A DNA stretch of 64,000 nt from Chelydra serpentina (taxonomy: Eukaryota; Chordata; Testudines; Chelydridae): NCBI GenBank assembly GCA_037349315.1, contig JBAIAC010000131.1, positions 372,001-436,000 on the forward strand, read 5' to 3'. Position numbers and translations under genes: made by a program. Positions 22,931-33,896 of the stretch are shown in pieces; the first letter of the stretch is position 1, and the number at the start of each line of letters is the position of its first letter. The notes beneath the pieces are model-generated. The model had not been told where the DNA came from, ran no database searches, and saw nothing but the letters and a program-made list of their open reading frames with translations.

Positions 22931-23880
22931 TGTGACACTCTGTACCCTAAAGCAACACCCTCGCAACCCCATATTTACCATGGTGATATGATTATGATAC
23001 GTTTTGTACCTTGTAAGGTATCATTTTAAAAGTCTTCATTTGCTGAACATTAATATCCTGTGGAATTGTATGTGTTATCATTGTATGTTGAGTTATGGAG
23101 TTTTGCTATGTGTGTGTTACTGAAAACTGTTGTGAAGTTGGAAACACCCACATCCAGCCTTTCAGGTACAAAAATGGAGGAGCACTAATGTCCCATTAAA
23201 GGGAATACGTACTCACAAGGACTGTCCCAGGAACCATATACAATGGAGACTTCTTGCCTCACATCATAGCAAAGGATCTTTCCAGCAAGCTGGAAGAAGC
23301 TATAAAAGGTGGAAGTGACATCATCGCTTGTCCTCACTCCCCTCACAACTCAACACCTAGAAACACATCTGGAGAACAAAGACTGAACTGGGGCGGCGGT
23401 CCAAGGCTGAAAAGAGAAATCCCACCCTGTGTATGAAGGAACTATACCATCAGGGTGAGACAATGATTGATTTAAATCCTGTCTAGTTTATAGAACTCAA
23501 ATTGTGATTTTACTTTTATTTCTTGGGTAACCAGTTTTGATCTGTATACTTATGATCTCTTAAAATCTATCTTTCTGTAGGTAATACATCTGTTTTGTAT
23601 TTTACCTAAAACAGTGTGTTTTGGCATGAAGTGCTTGGGAAATCTGCTCAGAAACAAGAGCTGGTACATGTCCTCTCCACACGGAGGGAATGGTGGACTG
23701 AGTTATAAACGTACACTGGTCAAGCTTCTGACCAAGGCAAGACGGTACAGTTCTGGGGTCCTAGACTGGGGAGCTGTGGGGAATTGGCTGGGGCCTCTTT
23801 ATTGTTGGTTCATGAGTGGTTAGTAAAAGCATTCATGCATCACAGCTGGGTGAGTCCCTGCCTATGGATTTTTTATTTTT
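22931..23880 (+). mobile_element. Solo LTR or LTR fragment
   Basis: The segment begins TGTGACACTCTGTACCC, has GAAGCTATAAAAGGTGG as a TATA-like box near 23294, and is promoter- and 5'-UTR-like downstream. The terminal TG and this layout fit a retroviral-type LTR. The right boundary is uncertain. It lies in CKAP2L intron 2. Confidence 0.45.
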
Positions 23881-24139
23881 TTAATTGAAGCAAAGATATA
23901 TTTACCATTGAAATAAATTGACATTGGAGGCCAGGGCATAGGCAGTTGTGAGCCAGATCTAATGCTGCAGCAGCCAGCGTGAATGCTGGACACAAACCCC
24001 AGGAAAGGCACACCACTAAAGTCCAGGGCAGTTCTCCCTACTTCTCACAAGGTTTGGAACAGCCAAGCACCCACGTGGGGTACAGGAGGTGTGAACCACA
24101 GCAGCCACGCTGGGCCTGGAGGGTTTTTCCATCTCCACC

Positions 24140-24446
24140 TCCTGCATGAGGAGCTGCTGTTCATTTCTCACCCAGCCGGCTCAGGCACATGCGGGTCATA
24201 AGTCCATTTAGGGAAGATGCGCTTGTACAGATACAGTAGCACCATGTCCTGGGATTTCAGCTGCCCATCAAAATGACACTTCATGTGACCATGAGTCCCT
24301 AGGGGCTTTGTGAGATGTACTTTGTGGCCCCAGTTAGTCCTCAGCTCCACCGGCTTAAACCACAGCACATTCTCTCTGTTAAAGAACAGCTGTCTTGATG
24401 AAGATTTTGAAAGGGTGACCACTGAGCACCAACTGCTTGATGATGT
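24140..24446 (-). pseudogene. TSR1: TSR1 C-terminal pseudogene fragment
   Basis: Minus-strand sequence encodes a stretch unmistakably related to the C terminus of TSR1, a 40S pre-ribosome maturation factor. It contains VLSGHPFKIF, then after a frame change FFNRENVLWFKPVELRTNWG, PLGTHGHMKCHFDGQLKSQD and LYKRIFPKWTYDPHVPEP. The frame changes between AVL and FFNREN, with loss of a few codons. An in-frame TGA follows PEPAG, where relatives continue. No Met or upstream TSR1 sequence is seen. It lies in CKAP2L intron 2, on the same strand, between two LTR fragments. The uninterrupted run of C-terminal coding sequence suggests a 5'-truncated retrocopy, but loss of one native exon's context cannot be excluded. 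Confidence 0.85.
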
Positions 24447-24584
24447 GTTAAGTGCAGTACCTGGAGAGGTTTGCAGTTTGTGACAGCATCACAGTGTGAG
24501 AAGGAGCTCAGGTTGGTAAGCCAGAGGGCTCAGCAGTACCCCAGTTCCAGGTTGCACCCTAGGGAACCCGTTACAGTATAAGAC

Positions 24585-25205
24585 TGTATTTGGTGTTTAA
24601 ACTTCATGAGAATTAATGGGACGTTACTTGCATTGTTTTCACTTATCTGTATCCTGTTATAATGTAGTAGCAAACATTTACATTGTGTATATCCCTGTAA
24701 CAAAATAACCCATCAAAGGGCAAGGACACCTCGTGAAATGCAAATGAAGAACTTTAACAGAAAAGTACTAATTTCAAAGCAAGTGGTCATTGTGTGAGAT
24801 GACAGAGGTCAAAGACCCAAAATGCATTCCTCACTTTGTCATCAAAGGAAAAGCCCATGTGGGTACTGACACTGTCAGTTTGTTTTCTGTGAGAAGAAGC
24901 TATAAGTATGGATTCAAGGAAAGATCTTTCATCTCTGGATTGTTTGGACTCTTACAGGGAAGTGTACCAGATGCAAAGCAGAAATCCCCAGGGACAATCT
25001 GAGTACCCTGAAAAGACTTTTGGGAAACTGGCAGTTTATTACATCACTGCCACCATTTGGAATTACAAACTGTGACTTATCTGTCCATATATTTGACCTG
25101 CTTTAACTTCTCAATAACTCTTATTTCCCTTTCTTAGCTAATAAAACTTAGTTTACTATAGAATTGACTACCAGTGTTGTCTTGGGTGTAAGATATAGAG
25201 TACCA
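24585..25205 (+). mobile_element. LTR fragment
   Basis: AT-rich sequence contains GAAGAAGCTATAAGTATGG, a TATA-like motif near 24895, and CTAATAAAACTTAG, a polyadenylation signal near 25138. The spacing fits U3-R-U5 of a turtle LTR. Its right end abuts the 5'-truncated CR1 at 25213. Ends were not resolved. Confidence 0.4.
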
Positions 25206-25212
25206 GTTGATT

Positions 25213-26373
25213 TGTGGATGTGCTGTTTCTTGACTTTAGCAAAGCTTTTGATACAGTCTCGCACAGTGTTCTTGCCAGCAAGTTAAAGAAGTATGGGCTG
25301 GATGAATGGACGGTAAGGTGGATAGAAAACTGGCTGGATGGTCGTGCTCAACGGGTAGTGATCAATGGCTCCATGTCTAGTTGGCAGCCGGTATCAAGTG
25401 GAGTGCCCCAAGGGTCAGTGCTGGGGCCGGTTTTGTTCAATATCTTCATCAACGACCTGGAGGATGGGGTGGACTGCACCCTTAGCAAGTTTGCAGATGA
25501 CACTCAACTGGGAGGAGTGGTTGATACGCTGGAGGGTAGGGATAGGATACAGAGGGACCTAGACAAATTAGAGGATTGGGCCAAAAGAAATCTGATGAGG
25601 TTCAACAAGGACAAGTGCAGAGTCCTGCACTTAGGACGGAAGAATCCCATGCACTGCTACAGACTAGGGACCGAATGGCTGGGCAGCAGTTCTGCAGAAA
25701 AGGACCTAGGGGTTACAGTGGACGAAAAGCTGAATATGAGTCAACAGTGTGCCCTTGTTGCCAAGAAGGCTAACGGCATTTTGGGCTGTATAAGTAGGGG
25801 CATTTCCAGCAGATCGAGAGACGTGATTATTCCCCTCTATTCGGCACTGGTGAGGCCTCATTTGGAGTACTGTGTCCAGTTTTGGGCCCCACACTACAAA
25901 AAGGATGTGGATAAATTGGAAAGAGTCCAACGGAGGGCAACAAAAATGATTAGGGGGCTGGAGCACATGACTTATGAGGAGAGGCTGAGGGAACTGGGAT
26001 TGTTTAGCCTGCAGAAGAGAAGAGTGAGGGGGGATTTGATAGCTGCTTTCAACTACCTAAAAGGGGGTTCCAAAGAGGATGGATCTAGACTGTTCTCAGT
26101 GGTAGAAGATGACAGAACAAGGAGTAATGGTCTCAAGTTGCAGAGGGGGAGGTTTAGGTTGGATATTAGGAAAAACTTTTTCACTAGTAGGGTGGTGAAG
26201 CACTGGAATGGGTTACCTAGGGAGGTGGTGGAATCTCCTTCCTTAGAGGTTTTTAAGGTCAGGCTTGACAAAGCCCTGGCTGGGATGATCTAGTTGGGGT
26301 TGGTCCTGCTTTGAGCAGGGGGTTGGACAAGATGACCTCCTGAGGTCCCTTCCAACCCTGAGATTCTATGATT
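25213..26373 (+). mobile_element. CR1 LINE, 5'-truncated, near-intact RT C-terminal ORF
   Basis: The 359-codon frame at 25214-26293 encodes the C-terminal half of a CR1 reverse transcriptase. Landmarks are [35 protein letters not shown], the catalytic [10 protein letters not shown] with FADD at about residue 93, and the thumb with [15 protein letters not shown] sequence. The short 3' UTR (GGTTGGTCCTGCTTTGAGC) ends in GAGATTCTATGATTTA, the CR1 terminal repeat. The frame is uninterrupted, which indicates a fairly young copy. The endonuclease and the first RT motifs are absent through 5' truncation, the normal CR1 outcome. Its 3' end is the tail shared with the SINEs of this window. Confidence 0.92.
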
Positions 26374-26497
26374 TAGGGCAAGTGACTAGTCTCTTGGGAC
26401 TGGAAGCAACCTAAATGTGATGTGATTTTTGGTGTAAGTAACCATTTTAATCACAAAGTCCAATTTTGTCTGGGTGGCAAGATATACTGGAGAGTCT

Positions 26498-27340
26498 AAG
26501 GCCTGGTCTACACTTCCAAGGTTTTTGCGCTAAAAGTCAGCAGCGCTGTAATAAAACCACTCCGACGATAGTCATAAGGCTTTTTGCGCTGAGGCTTTAA
26601 CGCTGTAGTGCCAGTGTGAATGCCTTGATTGCTTTTACCACTGCAACTGGCCTCTGGAAGTGTCCCACAATGCCTGCAGTGACCGGCTTTGCTCATTGTT
26701 TTGAACTCGGCAGCCCTGCAGGCATGCATCCCTCCCCTTTCAAAGCTCCCTTTTTGATGTTCTGACAGCCTGGGCTGCTGTACTGTTCTGGTACATAAAG
26801 CAAATCATTAATGAGGAATGCTCCTGCTATCTCCCACAGTAGGATCAGAGGCAGGCAGGCGTGCATGTGTGTGAGTGTGACAGTGAGAGAGACTGTGCTG
26901 TGCAGAGCCAGGGATTGAGGCAAGGACTGAGGCTGAGGTTCCCCCCACCCCCCTCAGGACTGGTTACTTCCAGCGGCTGTCTGAATTTATGAGACAGCAT
27001 GCCAATATACTCTCCCGCAACACACACTATCTTCCCCCCCTACACACACTCACTGTCACACACTCTCCCCCAACCACACACACTTCAGTTGAAAAGCAGC
27101 TGGCAATGGAATTGAGAAACCTACATCATGTGAGGCTGTCCCCCCCCCCCCCCCCCCGTGAGGCATTGCAAACCATTCCCAAAGCACCCTACGGCCAGTT
27201 GCATAGTGGAATAGCTATCACAGCTGCTCTAGCGACACAAGGAGCTAGGTGCGGACATGCAACAGTGCTTTTAATTAAACATTTTAATAAAAGTGGTGCA
27301 ACTTTTGGCGCAAAAACTTGCCAATGTAGACATACCGTAA
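26498..27340. mobile_element. Large MITE-like element (TGTCTACA-type termini)
   Basis: Ends are inverted: GGCCTGGTCTACACTTCCAA on the left and, reversed from the right, GGTATGTCTACATTGGCAAG, continuing into TTTTTGCGC on both sides. The interior includes a CA-rich and a C-homopolymer stretch (27141-27157) and no transposase. The ends resemble those at 29295 and 59933. Superfamily is unresolved; Harbinger is most likely from the related copies. Confidence 0.6.
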
Positions 27341-27345
27341 GGCAG

Positions 27346-28065
27346 GGGTGGAAAACCTACAGCCCGCGGGTTGGATTTGGCCCCCTACTTAATTTCATCT
27401 GGCCTGCGGCAAGTCTCCTTGACGCTGGCTGGAAGTCCTGAGCCTCGGTGCCCCTCCTCCATGGGTCTGGAACTATGAGCACAGGCTCGCCCCACTGCCG
27501 GGGGGAAGCTAGGGTGCCAGGCCTGTTGGTCAGCTGTCCCTGCGGGCCTTTCTAGGCACAGGGGTAATCAGGGAAGCTCCGAGTCTATGTGTGCCTACCC
27601 CTGCCCACACCATACAGAGCCACATTGTGGTCACTTCCGGGAGCGGTGCGGGGCTAGGGAAGGGAGGGGAGCCCGCTGCGCTGCCGCCTGAGGTAAACGG
27701 TGCCCGGCTAGAGCCCACACCACTCACCCTCTCCTGCACCCCAACCCCCGGCCCCAGCCCTGAGCCCCCTCGTGCACCCTAACTCACTCCCAGAGCCTGC
27801 ACCTCCACTCCGAACTCCCTGCCCCACCGCTGCACCCTAACCCCTTGCCTCAGCCCTGAGCCCCCTCCCACACCCCAACTCCGTCCTAGAGCCTGCACCC
27901 CAACCCACTCCCGCACCCTGAACCCCTCATTCTGGTCCCATCTCAGAGCTTAGGGGAAGCCCTGACACCCCCCCACCCCAACGGGGCTGTATGTGGCTCA
28001 CGACTGATTTTTCTATCAGTCAGTGGCCCACAAATCTCGCCATATCACCTGTACATTTCCCTGCT
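27346..28065. mobile_element. hAT-like element, right end uncertain
   Basis: The left end CAGGGGTGGAAAACCTACAG-CCCGCGGG is typical of turtle hAT MITEs. The right end may be the segment GTGGCCCACAAATCTCGCC... TTTCCCTG, whose reverse starts CAGGGAAATG. The interior is C-rich, with repeats of CCCGCACCCTAACCCC type. No 8-bp duplication was found, so one end may be lost. Confidence 0.45.
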
Positions 28066-28855
28066 CTATTCTCTCCAGGTCACTGTAATTAGGTTCTGCT
28101 CCCCTATATTTTTACTACCTCTCTAATGTTGGCATCAGGCACAAAATGCAATCATTGTGCAATTTACAATCTTCAATTAAAGACAGACAAAGCACTTACA
28201 TAGAATTTAGTTGACTAGATTTCTAGTCAACTTCCAATTTAAAAAAAAAAGAAAAAAAAAGTGAATTAAGAACAATTTCAGGTTCCACACCTGCTCCATC
28301 CCACACAAATCCATTTGCCAATTTGTGGCTTTACAACCTCATTTTTAAAAAATGAATAGTTTTTCTGTGAGACCCCTCTCCCCCCCGGAAACAAGGGAAA
28401 CTGACCAAGGCTTCTGTTCGCCAATTGGATTTACTTGAGTATAAGAGTCTGTCCTCAGAAATCCTGCTCCAAAATTGGGGCCTGACAATGCACAAGATTT
28501 TTTTTGTCAAATACACAGGGTGATTAATTTATCAGTTACAGTAATCTTAGGTCTAATTATAGTCAACATATTCTGACCAGTGTAATTTGAGTCAACTATA
28601 TCCCTTTAATTGGGCAAAAAGACTAAAAAAATACCCGAAGAGGCTATAACTAAGAAGAGATTATTCTGTTTTCTGACAGCAACTCCATGGGGACCACAAC
28701 TTGAGAACCAGGGTACTAAAATGTGTTCCTCTTGTCATTATAGGGGCAGCTAAGCACAGGGAAACAGGAATTTTCAGCTAATCATTAACTGAGAATTGTG
28801 AAGTTAAGTATTAGCAAGCAAGACAGGATTCAATTAGAAATTTGTTCAAACTCAC
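28066..28855. other. CKAP2L intron 2, no gene seen
   Basis: AT-rich intron sequence with an A-rich run at 28240-28260. No coding or RNA gene was recognised. Confidence 0.4.
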
Positions 28856-28922
28856 TTTGTATTTGGACATTTCAGCTTTCCTTTAGCTACTAAATACTCC
28901 TGAAGCTTCTTCTGCCGCTCTT
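28856..28922 (-). CDS. CKAP2L: CKAP2L coding exon 2
   Basis: This 67-nt exon has a TTTCAG acceptor just above 28922 and a GTGAG donor just below 28856. After completing the split Glu codon it encodes ERQKKLQEYLVAKGKLKCPN and then T, with a split Lys codon at its end (phase 2). The block is the most conserved amino-terminal motif of CKAP2L and differs from the paralogue CKAP2. Intron 1 upstream is about 33.4 kb and is filled with mobile elements. The exon is too short to show up as an open reading frame and was found by protein similarity and splice phase. Confidence 0.92.
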
Positions 28923-29294
28923 CTGAAACGAGATCACAGTAAAGTATAATATACGTTTTTAAAAAAATCATAGGACTTAATATTTCTAACATATTAATGA
29001 GAGTGGCTGATTTGTTTTAATTCACATTTAAATTATTTTACTCTAAAACAAATCTCTTGGGCTCCCTTCTCTGCTGACTGCACTAGGTGACACTATTCCT
29101 AGAAATAAGTCATTGAAATCGATGTACCATAAAACTAGTTCATATTTCAGATGTTAGCTTGAATATTAAGACATAACAAAACAAGGTCACATCTTTCAGA
29201 TGAAGGTTTGTTTTGTTTGGGGTGATTTTGGGAGTACAGGACAGGATGGTGCTGTGCTGAATCGTTCAAAGGTTGAACTAAAAAGGAGAACTGA

Positions 29295-29560
29295 GGCTAT
29301 GTCTACACTATGGACCTTATAAAGGCAAAGGTCTCCTGTGTAGCAGCTCTATGCCAGCGGGCGAGAGCTCTGCCACCGGCATAATTAAACCACCCCCAAT
29401 GAGTGGCAGTAGCTATGTCGGCAGGAGACAGTCTCCCTCCAACACAGCGCTGTCCATTCTGACGCTTTTGTCGGTGAAATTTGAGTCAGTCAGGGGGGTG
29501 TTTTTGTCACACCCCAACCGACAAAATTTTGCCAGCAAAAGTGCTAGTGTAGACAAAGCC
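29295..29560. mobile_element. MITE, Harbinger-like
   Basis: Inverted ends are GGCTATGTCTACACTATGG and, reversed from the right, GGCTTTGTCTACACTAGCAC. TGA and TAA flank it, consistent with a 3-bp TWA duplication with one mismatch. The 266-bp interior has no coding capacity. It lies in CKAP2L intron 1. Confidence 0.65.
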
Positions 29561-29576
29561 TAACATGACTCAGACT

Positions 29577-29720
29577 CATAGACTTTAAGGTCAGAAGGGA
29601 CCATTATGATCATCTAGTCTGACCTCCTGCACAATGCAGGCTACAGAATCTCACCCACCCACTCCTGGAATAATCCTCTCACCTATGTCTCAGCTATTGA
29701 AGTCCTCACATCATGGTTTA
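29577..29720 (-). mobile_element. Old CR1-type fragment
   Basis: The text CATAGACTTTAAGGTCAGAAGGGACCATTATGATCATCTAGTC is a diverged CR1-family 3' end in minus orientation. No coding potential. Sequence from 29721 to 29976 ends in a C run and shows no gene. Confidence 0.55.
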
Positions 29721-29976
29721 AAGACTTCAAGATGCAGAGATTCCTCCAGTGTTTGCTGCCATCACATAGTTCACTCTGCTTGTCTGTTATACCCCTTGCC
29801 CCACCTGGTGTCTGTCCTATCTATTTAGATTGTAAGCTTTTGGGGGCAGAAACCATCTACTACTCTTTGTACAGCGCCTAGCAAAATAGGATTGGCCCCT
29901 AGGCACTAGCATAATAAACATGTTAAATAAAATGAGTTAATAAAGATGCTTCCCCCCCCCCCACCTTCAGCGTGAG

Positions 29977-30466
29977 TGTGATGTTCCCCTCTGGTGTTAT
30001 CCAGACCGGTGATCTGCTAGGTCATTCCAATCCTTGACTCTGGGAGCCAGCCTTACCCTGCTCTGCTGTGAGAACCCCCACTCCTAGGCTGTTCATGCAC
30101 AGTCTCTGGCATGTAAGCTGCTCCTTAGATTGTGCAACCGAATGACACTAGCCAATATCTCCAGTCCCAGACAACCCTAGGAACCTCAGTCTTGCAGTGC
30201 CCAGTTATGCCCGCTGGACGCTGCAAACTTATATGAGTTTGTCAATTTAACAAAGAAATTGATATGTACCAGGCTTGTTATCCCAAAGGGAGTCTCTGAC
30301 ACACTTAACCAAATGCACTGTTTCAGGTAAAATAAACAAATGTATTAACTATGAAAGACAGATTAAGTGATTATAAGTCAAAGCGTAACAAGTTGGATTT
30401 GGTCAAAAGAAATAAAAGCAAAACGCATTCTAAGCTGATCTTAACACTTCCAGCACCCTTACAAAC
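29977..30466 (-). mobile_element. LTR fragment interrupted by a Harbinger insertion
   Basis: The segment begins TGTGATGTTCCCCTCTGG, which resembles the reversed 3' end of a turtle retroviral LTR. AAAATAAACAAATG occurs near 30330. It is cut at 30466 by TTA followed by GGGCAAGGCTACAC. The remainder of the LTR was not located. Family is from recall. Confidence 0.4.
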
Positions 30467-30892
30467 TTAGGGCAAGGCTACACGTGCAGATGTAGAGCAC
30501 TGTGAGTTAAACCAGCCCTCACAGACTGCAGCAGGGAAAGTGCTGCAGTGTGTTCACACTGTCAGCTGAAAAGGCACTGGCATGGCCACATTTGCGGCAC
30601 TTGCAGTGGCATTGGGAGTAATGTATTATGGTTAGCTATCCCACAGAGCCCCTCTTCCCATTCTGGCGCTGTAGCTTGTGGAAAGAGGGTGCGGGGGCAT
30701 TCTGGGTCCTGTCCCAATGCCCTGTGATGCATCACTTCACATCCCAGCAATCCATGTTCTACCGTCCACATTTGGCGCCATCTTTCAACATTTTTCTACT
30801 GCGCGCTGTCTTCCCTTTCAGTCTGCGGGAATGGATCCTGAACTGCTGAGAAATATGCTGATGGGTCACGTCATGAACTACATTTAAGTTAC
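30467..30892 (+). mobile_element. Harbinger transposon 5' end (plus orientation)
   Basis: After a TTA the terminus reads GGGCAAGGCTACACGTGCAG. The following 400 bp are the inverted counterpart of 41820-42180. They include CCCACAGAGCCCCTCTTCC and the beginning of a transposase-like frame, MDPELLRNML. The segment stops where a solo LTR starts at 30893. PIF/Harbinger elements duplicate a 3-bp TWA. It is either a separate copy or a rearranged end of the element whose transposase lies at 40679-42122. Confidence 0.75.
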
Positions 30893-31912
30893 TGTGACGG
30901 GTTGGTATCACAGAAACTCCCTTGGGGCTGTCACCTGATGTGCCAAGACTACTTCTGTCCCTGCTTTCCTGCCTTTTCCAGCTTGGGACTCCAGAATCCT
31001 GTCTGGTTTGAGCCAGACCTGATAGCCTGCTGCAAACCCTGAACCACGTCCCCTAACAGCTGTAGGCTTGCCTGGAAGCAGCTTAGGAAGTGTTCTTGCC
31101 TTTGACACCCCGGTGCTCAACTCCCAATGTGGTTCAAACTCTGAATAAATCCGTTTTACCCTGCATAAAGCTTATACAGGGTAAACTAATAAGTAGTTCA
31201 CCCTCTATATCCCAGTAAGAGAGAGATGCACATCTGTTTACCCCCCTCCAGGTACTAACATGTACTCCAGGTTAATAAGTAAAAAGTTATTTTAATAAGT
31301 ACAGAAAGTAGGATTTAAGTGGTTCCAAGTAGTAACAGACAGAAGAAAGTGAATTACCAAGTAAAATAAAATAAAACATGCAAGTCTATGTCTAATACTG
31401 AATACAGATAAAAACCCTCACCAGTTCCAGTAAACTTCCTTTTACAGGCTATGGTCCTCCTACCCTGGGTCCAGAAATCAATCACACCCCTTATAGTTAT
31501 TGTCCTTTGTTCCAGTTTCCTTCAGGTATATCCTTGGGGGGTGGAGAGGCTCTCTTTCTTTAGCCAGCTGAAGACAAAATGGAGGGGTCTCCCAGGTGTT
31601 TAAATAGACTCCCTCCCTCTCCCTGTGTAGCATACAGTTACAAAATGGAGTTTTGGGGTCACATGGGCAAGTCACATGTCCATGCACAGGTGTCTCCAAG
31701 TTCTATTGTCTGTTAAGTGTTTCTTGATTGGGCACTTAACCTGCACATTCCTTTCTCCAGACACTGAGCAAATGCTCTTACTAAGGCTATGTAGAAAACA
31801 AGCAATTATACAACCAATATTCATAACTTCAACTACAAAAAGGATACATGCATACAAACAGGAGGAATAGATTCAGTAGATCATAACTTTTACAGAAATG
31901 TGTTACATGGCA
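30893..31912 (-). mobile_element. Solo LTR of the TGTGACG...CATCACA family (minus)
   Basis: The segment from TGTGACGGGTTGGTATCACAG onward is the reverse complement of the LTR at 46242-47395. It shares GGTAAAACGGATTTAT, TTTATGCAGGGTAAA and the AGTAGGATTTAAGTGG block. Its far end is replaced by a SINE at about 31913. It lies inside the Harbinger fragment and is therefore younger than it. Confidence 0.7.
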
Positions 31913-32223
31913 CATAGAATCATAGAATCTCAGGGTTGGAAGGGACCTTAGGAGGTCATCTAGTCCAACCCCCTGCTCAAAGCAGGACCAGGCCCCAATT
32001 TTTGCCTCAGATCCCTAAATGGCCCCCTCAAGGATTGAACTCACAACCCTGGGTTTAGCAGGCCAATGCTCAAACCACTGAGCTATCCCTCCCCCCAACT
32101 CATCTAGATATTAGCCTAGTTTTACAACAGGCTACATAAAAAACATTAGTAAAGTCAGTACAAACTAGGGACATAAGCAACGTGTAAAAACTGTAACCAT
32201 GTAACAGATTAAAATACTATCAG
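31913..32223 (-). mobile_element. SINE with CR1 tail plus 127-bp 5' extension
   Basis: Positions 31913-32096 are a minus-strand copy of the tRNA-derived SINE (CR1-like tail, then box B and box A, ending at GGGGGG). It is directly joined to a 127-bp segment, 32097-32223, from AACTCATCTAGATATTAGCC to AAAATACTATCAG. The same 127 bp occur, identically, next to the SINE at 61300-61602. In the SINE's own orientation this is upstream sequence, so both copies appear to derive from one source RNA starting 127 nt upstream. Confidence 0.85.
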
Positions 32224-33561
32224 AATAACTTCCTTCCCCCCAAAAAGGCTGCTTACCAGGCACCTCCTACTTGGGGGCGACCCCACCTCCACTCTGAGGA
32301 CCACCATGGACACTTCAGAACCCAGTCCAACAAGGCAGGAGGAGGAGGAGAAAAGCAGAAGCGAGGGTGCTGAGGCGGAGGAAGACACCCTGGAATCTCT
32401 AGATGCATGCACCCAGGAGCTGTTTTCAAGCCAGGAGGAAGGTAGCCAGTCGTAGCAGGCGGTGTTTGGGGAAGGACAAACAGCAGAGGAGGTGCCCAGT
32501 AAGCGGCTTTTTTGGGGGGAAGGAAGTTATTCGGTGCGGGCTCTTGGGGCAAGGAGGGTTTTGGCTGCATGCATGCCTAAATGCAGAAGGGGCGGGGGGA
32601 CCATTGCTGTACACCAGGAAGCTGTATATGGGCCAGAGCGGAAGCCGCATTGTAGTAGAAGACCCTCCCTTGCTTCCCAGGTCATCCTCAGCAACGAGAT
32701 ATCATCTAGGACAAACTCCTGTGGAAAATGTGGGGACAGTGTTCAGTGTAGGTGCCCCCTGCAGCTGTTGGCTCTCCCCAAGGCACAGAAACCCTGAAGT
32801 AGTACAGCCATGAAACAATCAGTCCCCCTTGCCCCTGTGCTTACTCACCATTTTGGGGCTCCTGTGGGTTACATGTGCTCGCTTTGGGACGGGCAAATTA
32901 TGCTATTGTGTAGACTATGCTTGCCCTCCTTAAGTGCGAGGGAATCATTGCTCTGTCTGGTGTGAACAATGATGCCTTTGTTAAGTGTTGTATTTTGGCT
33001 TTACAGATGAAACCTTGAGATCTCAGCCGTTCATGTTATCACCGGCCGAGAGACTGCAAAAAATCAGGAAGAGGCCGCGTAGAAACAAAGACGACATGCT
33101 GCATGAAGTAATGCAGCAGTCGGTTAATGAGAATCTAAAGGTGCAGGAGTGGAGGGAGAGTGAAAGGAGGATCCGCCAGTAGAATGAGGAGCGCCGGCAG
33201 AAAAATGCAGTGCTCAGGCAGCAAAGCACGAATCAGTTGATAAGCATCATGGAGCGCCAAGTGGACTCTATCCAGGCGCTCGCAGCCATGCAGGCGAGCA
33301 ATACCGTGCTTGCCCCGCCCCCGCAGCTCGTCATCCCAAAACCCTTTCCCTTGTGCCCCCATGTCATCTCCAACCCACTTTCCCCAACATTCGGGTTCTT
33401 ACTGCCCCCAGCTGCCTCCAACACCTGTAGCTTCACCACACAGCCATGAAAACTACGACCCTTATCCACTGCACTCAACCCCCATCACCATGCATTATAA
33501 CCATCCTGAAGTGCAGCACTCATTGCACAGCACTCCAGGTGGGAAGGCTGAATACGATAAA
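32224..33561 (+). pseudogene. Harbinger MYB/SANT-like accessory gene, broken
   Basis: The plus-strand segment carries pieces of the DNA-binding accessory protein typical of Harbinger elements. An acidic stretch begins METSEPSPTRQEEEEKSRSE near 32307. A coiled-coil region includes SPAERLQKIRKRPRRNKDDM and NENLKVQEWRESERRIRQ near 33035-33180. After an in-frame TAG it continues NEERRQKNAVLRQQSTNQLI. A Pro-rich tail ends near 33560, where DIRS copy 2 is inserted; the frame appears to resume at 40373. Frames shift several times, so it is a pseudogene. Convergent transcription with the transposase is implied by AATAAA at 40484. Confidence 0.7.
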
Positions 33562-33896
33562 AGACGGTTACTCACCTTTGTAACTGTTGTTCTTCGAGAT
33601 GTGTTGCTCATATTCATTCCAATTAGGTACGTGCACGATCGTCGGAAGATTTTTTACCCTAGCAACACTTGGTGGGTTGGCTGAGGCGCCACTGGCGCTG
33701 AATATATATCCCAGCCGGCCCAGCGCCCTCTCAGTTCCTTCCTGCCGGCTACTCTGACAGAGGGGAAGGAGGGCGGGTTTGGAATGGATATGAGCAACAC
33801 ATCTCAAAGAACAACAGTTACAAAGGTGAGTAACCGTCTTTTCTTCTTCGAGCGCTTGCTCATCTCGATTCCCATTAGGTGACTCCCAAGCCTTAC

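Noticed and set aside
23254..23436. Small plus-strand frame near a TATA-like box
   Set aside because: It lies in an LTR leader region and has no recognisable protein features.
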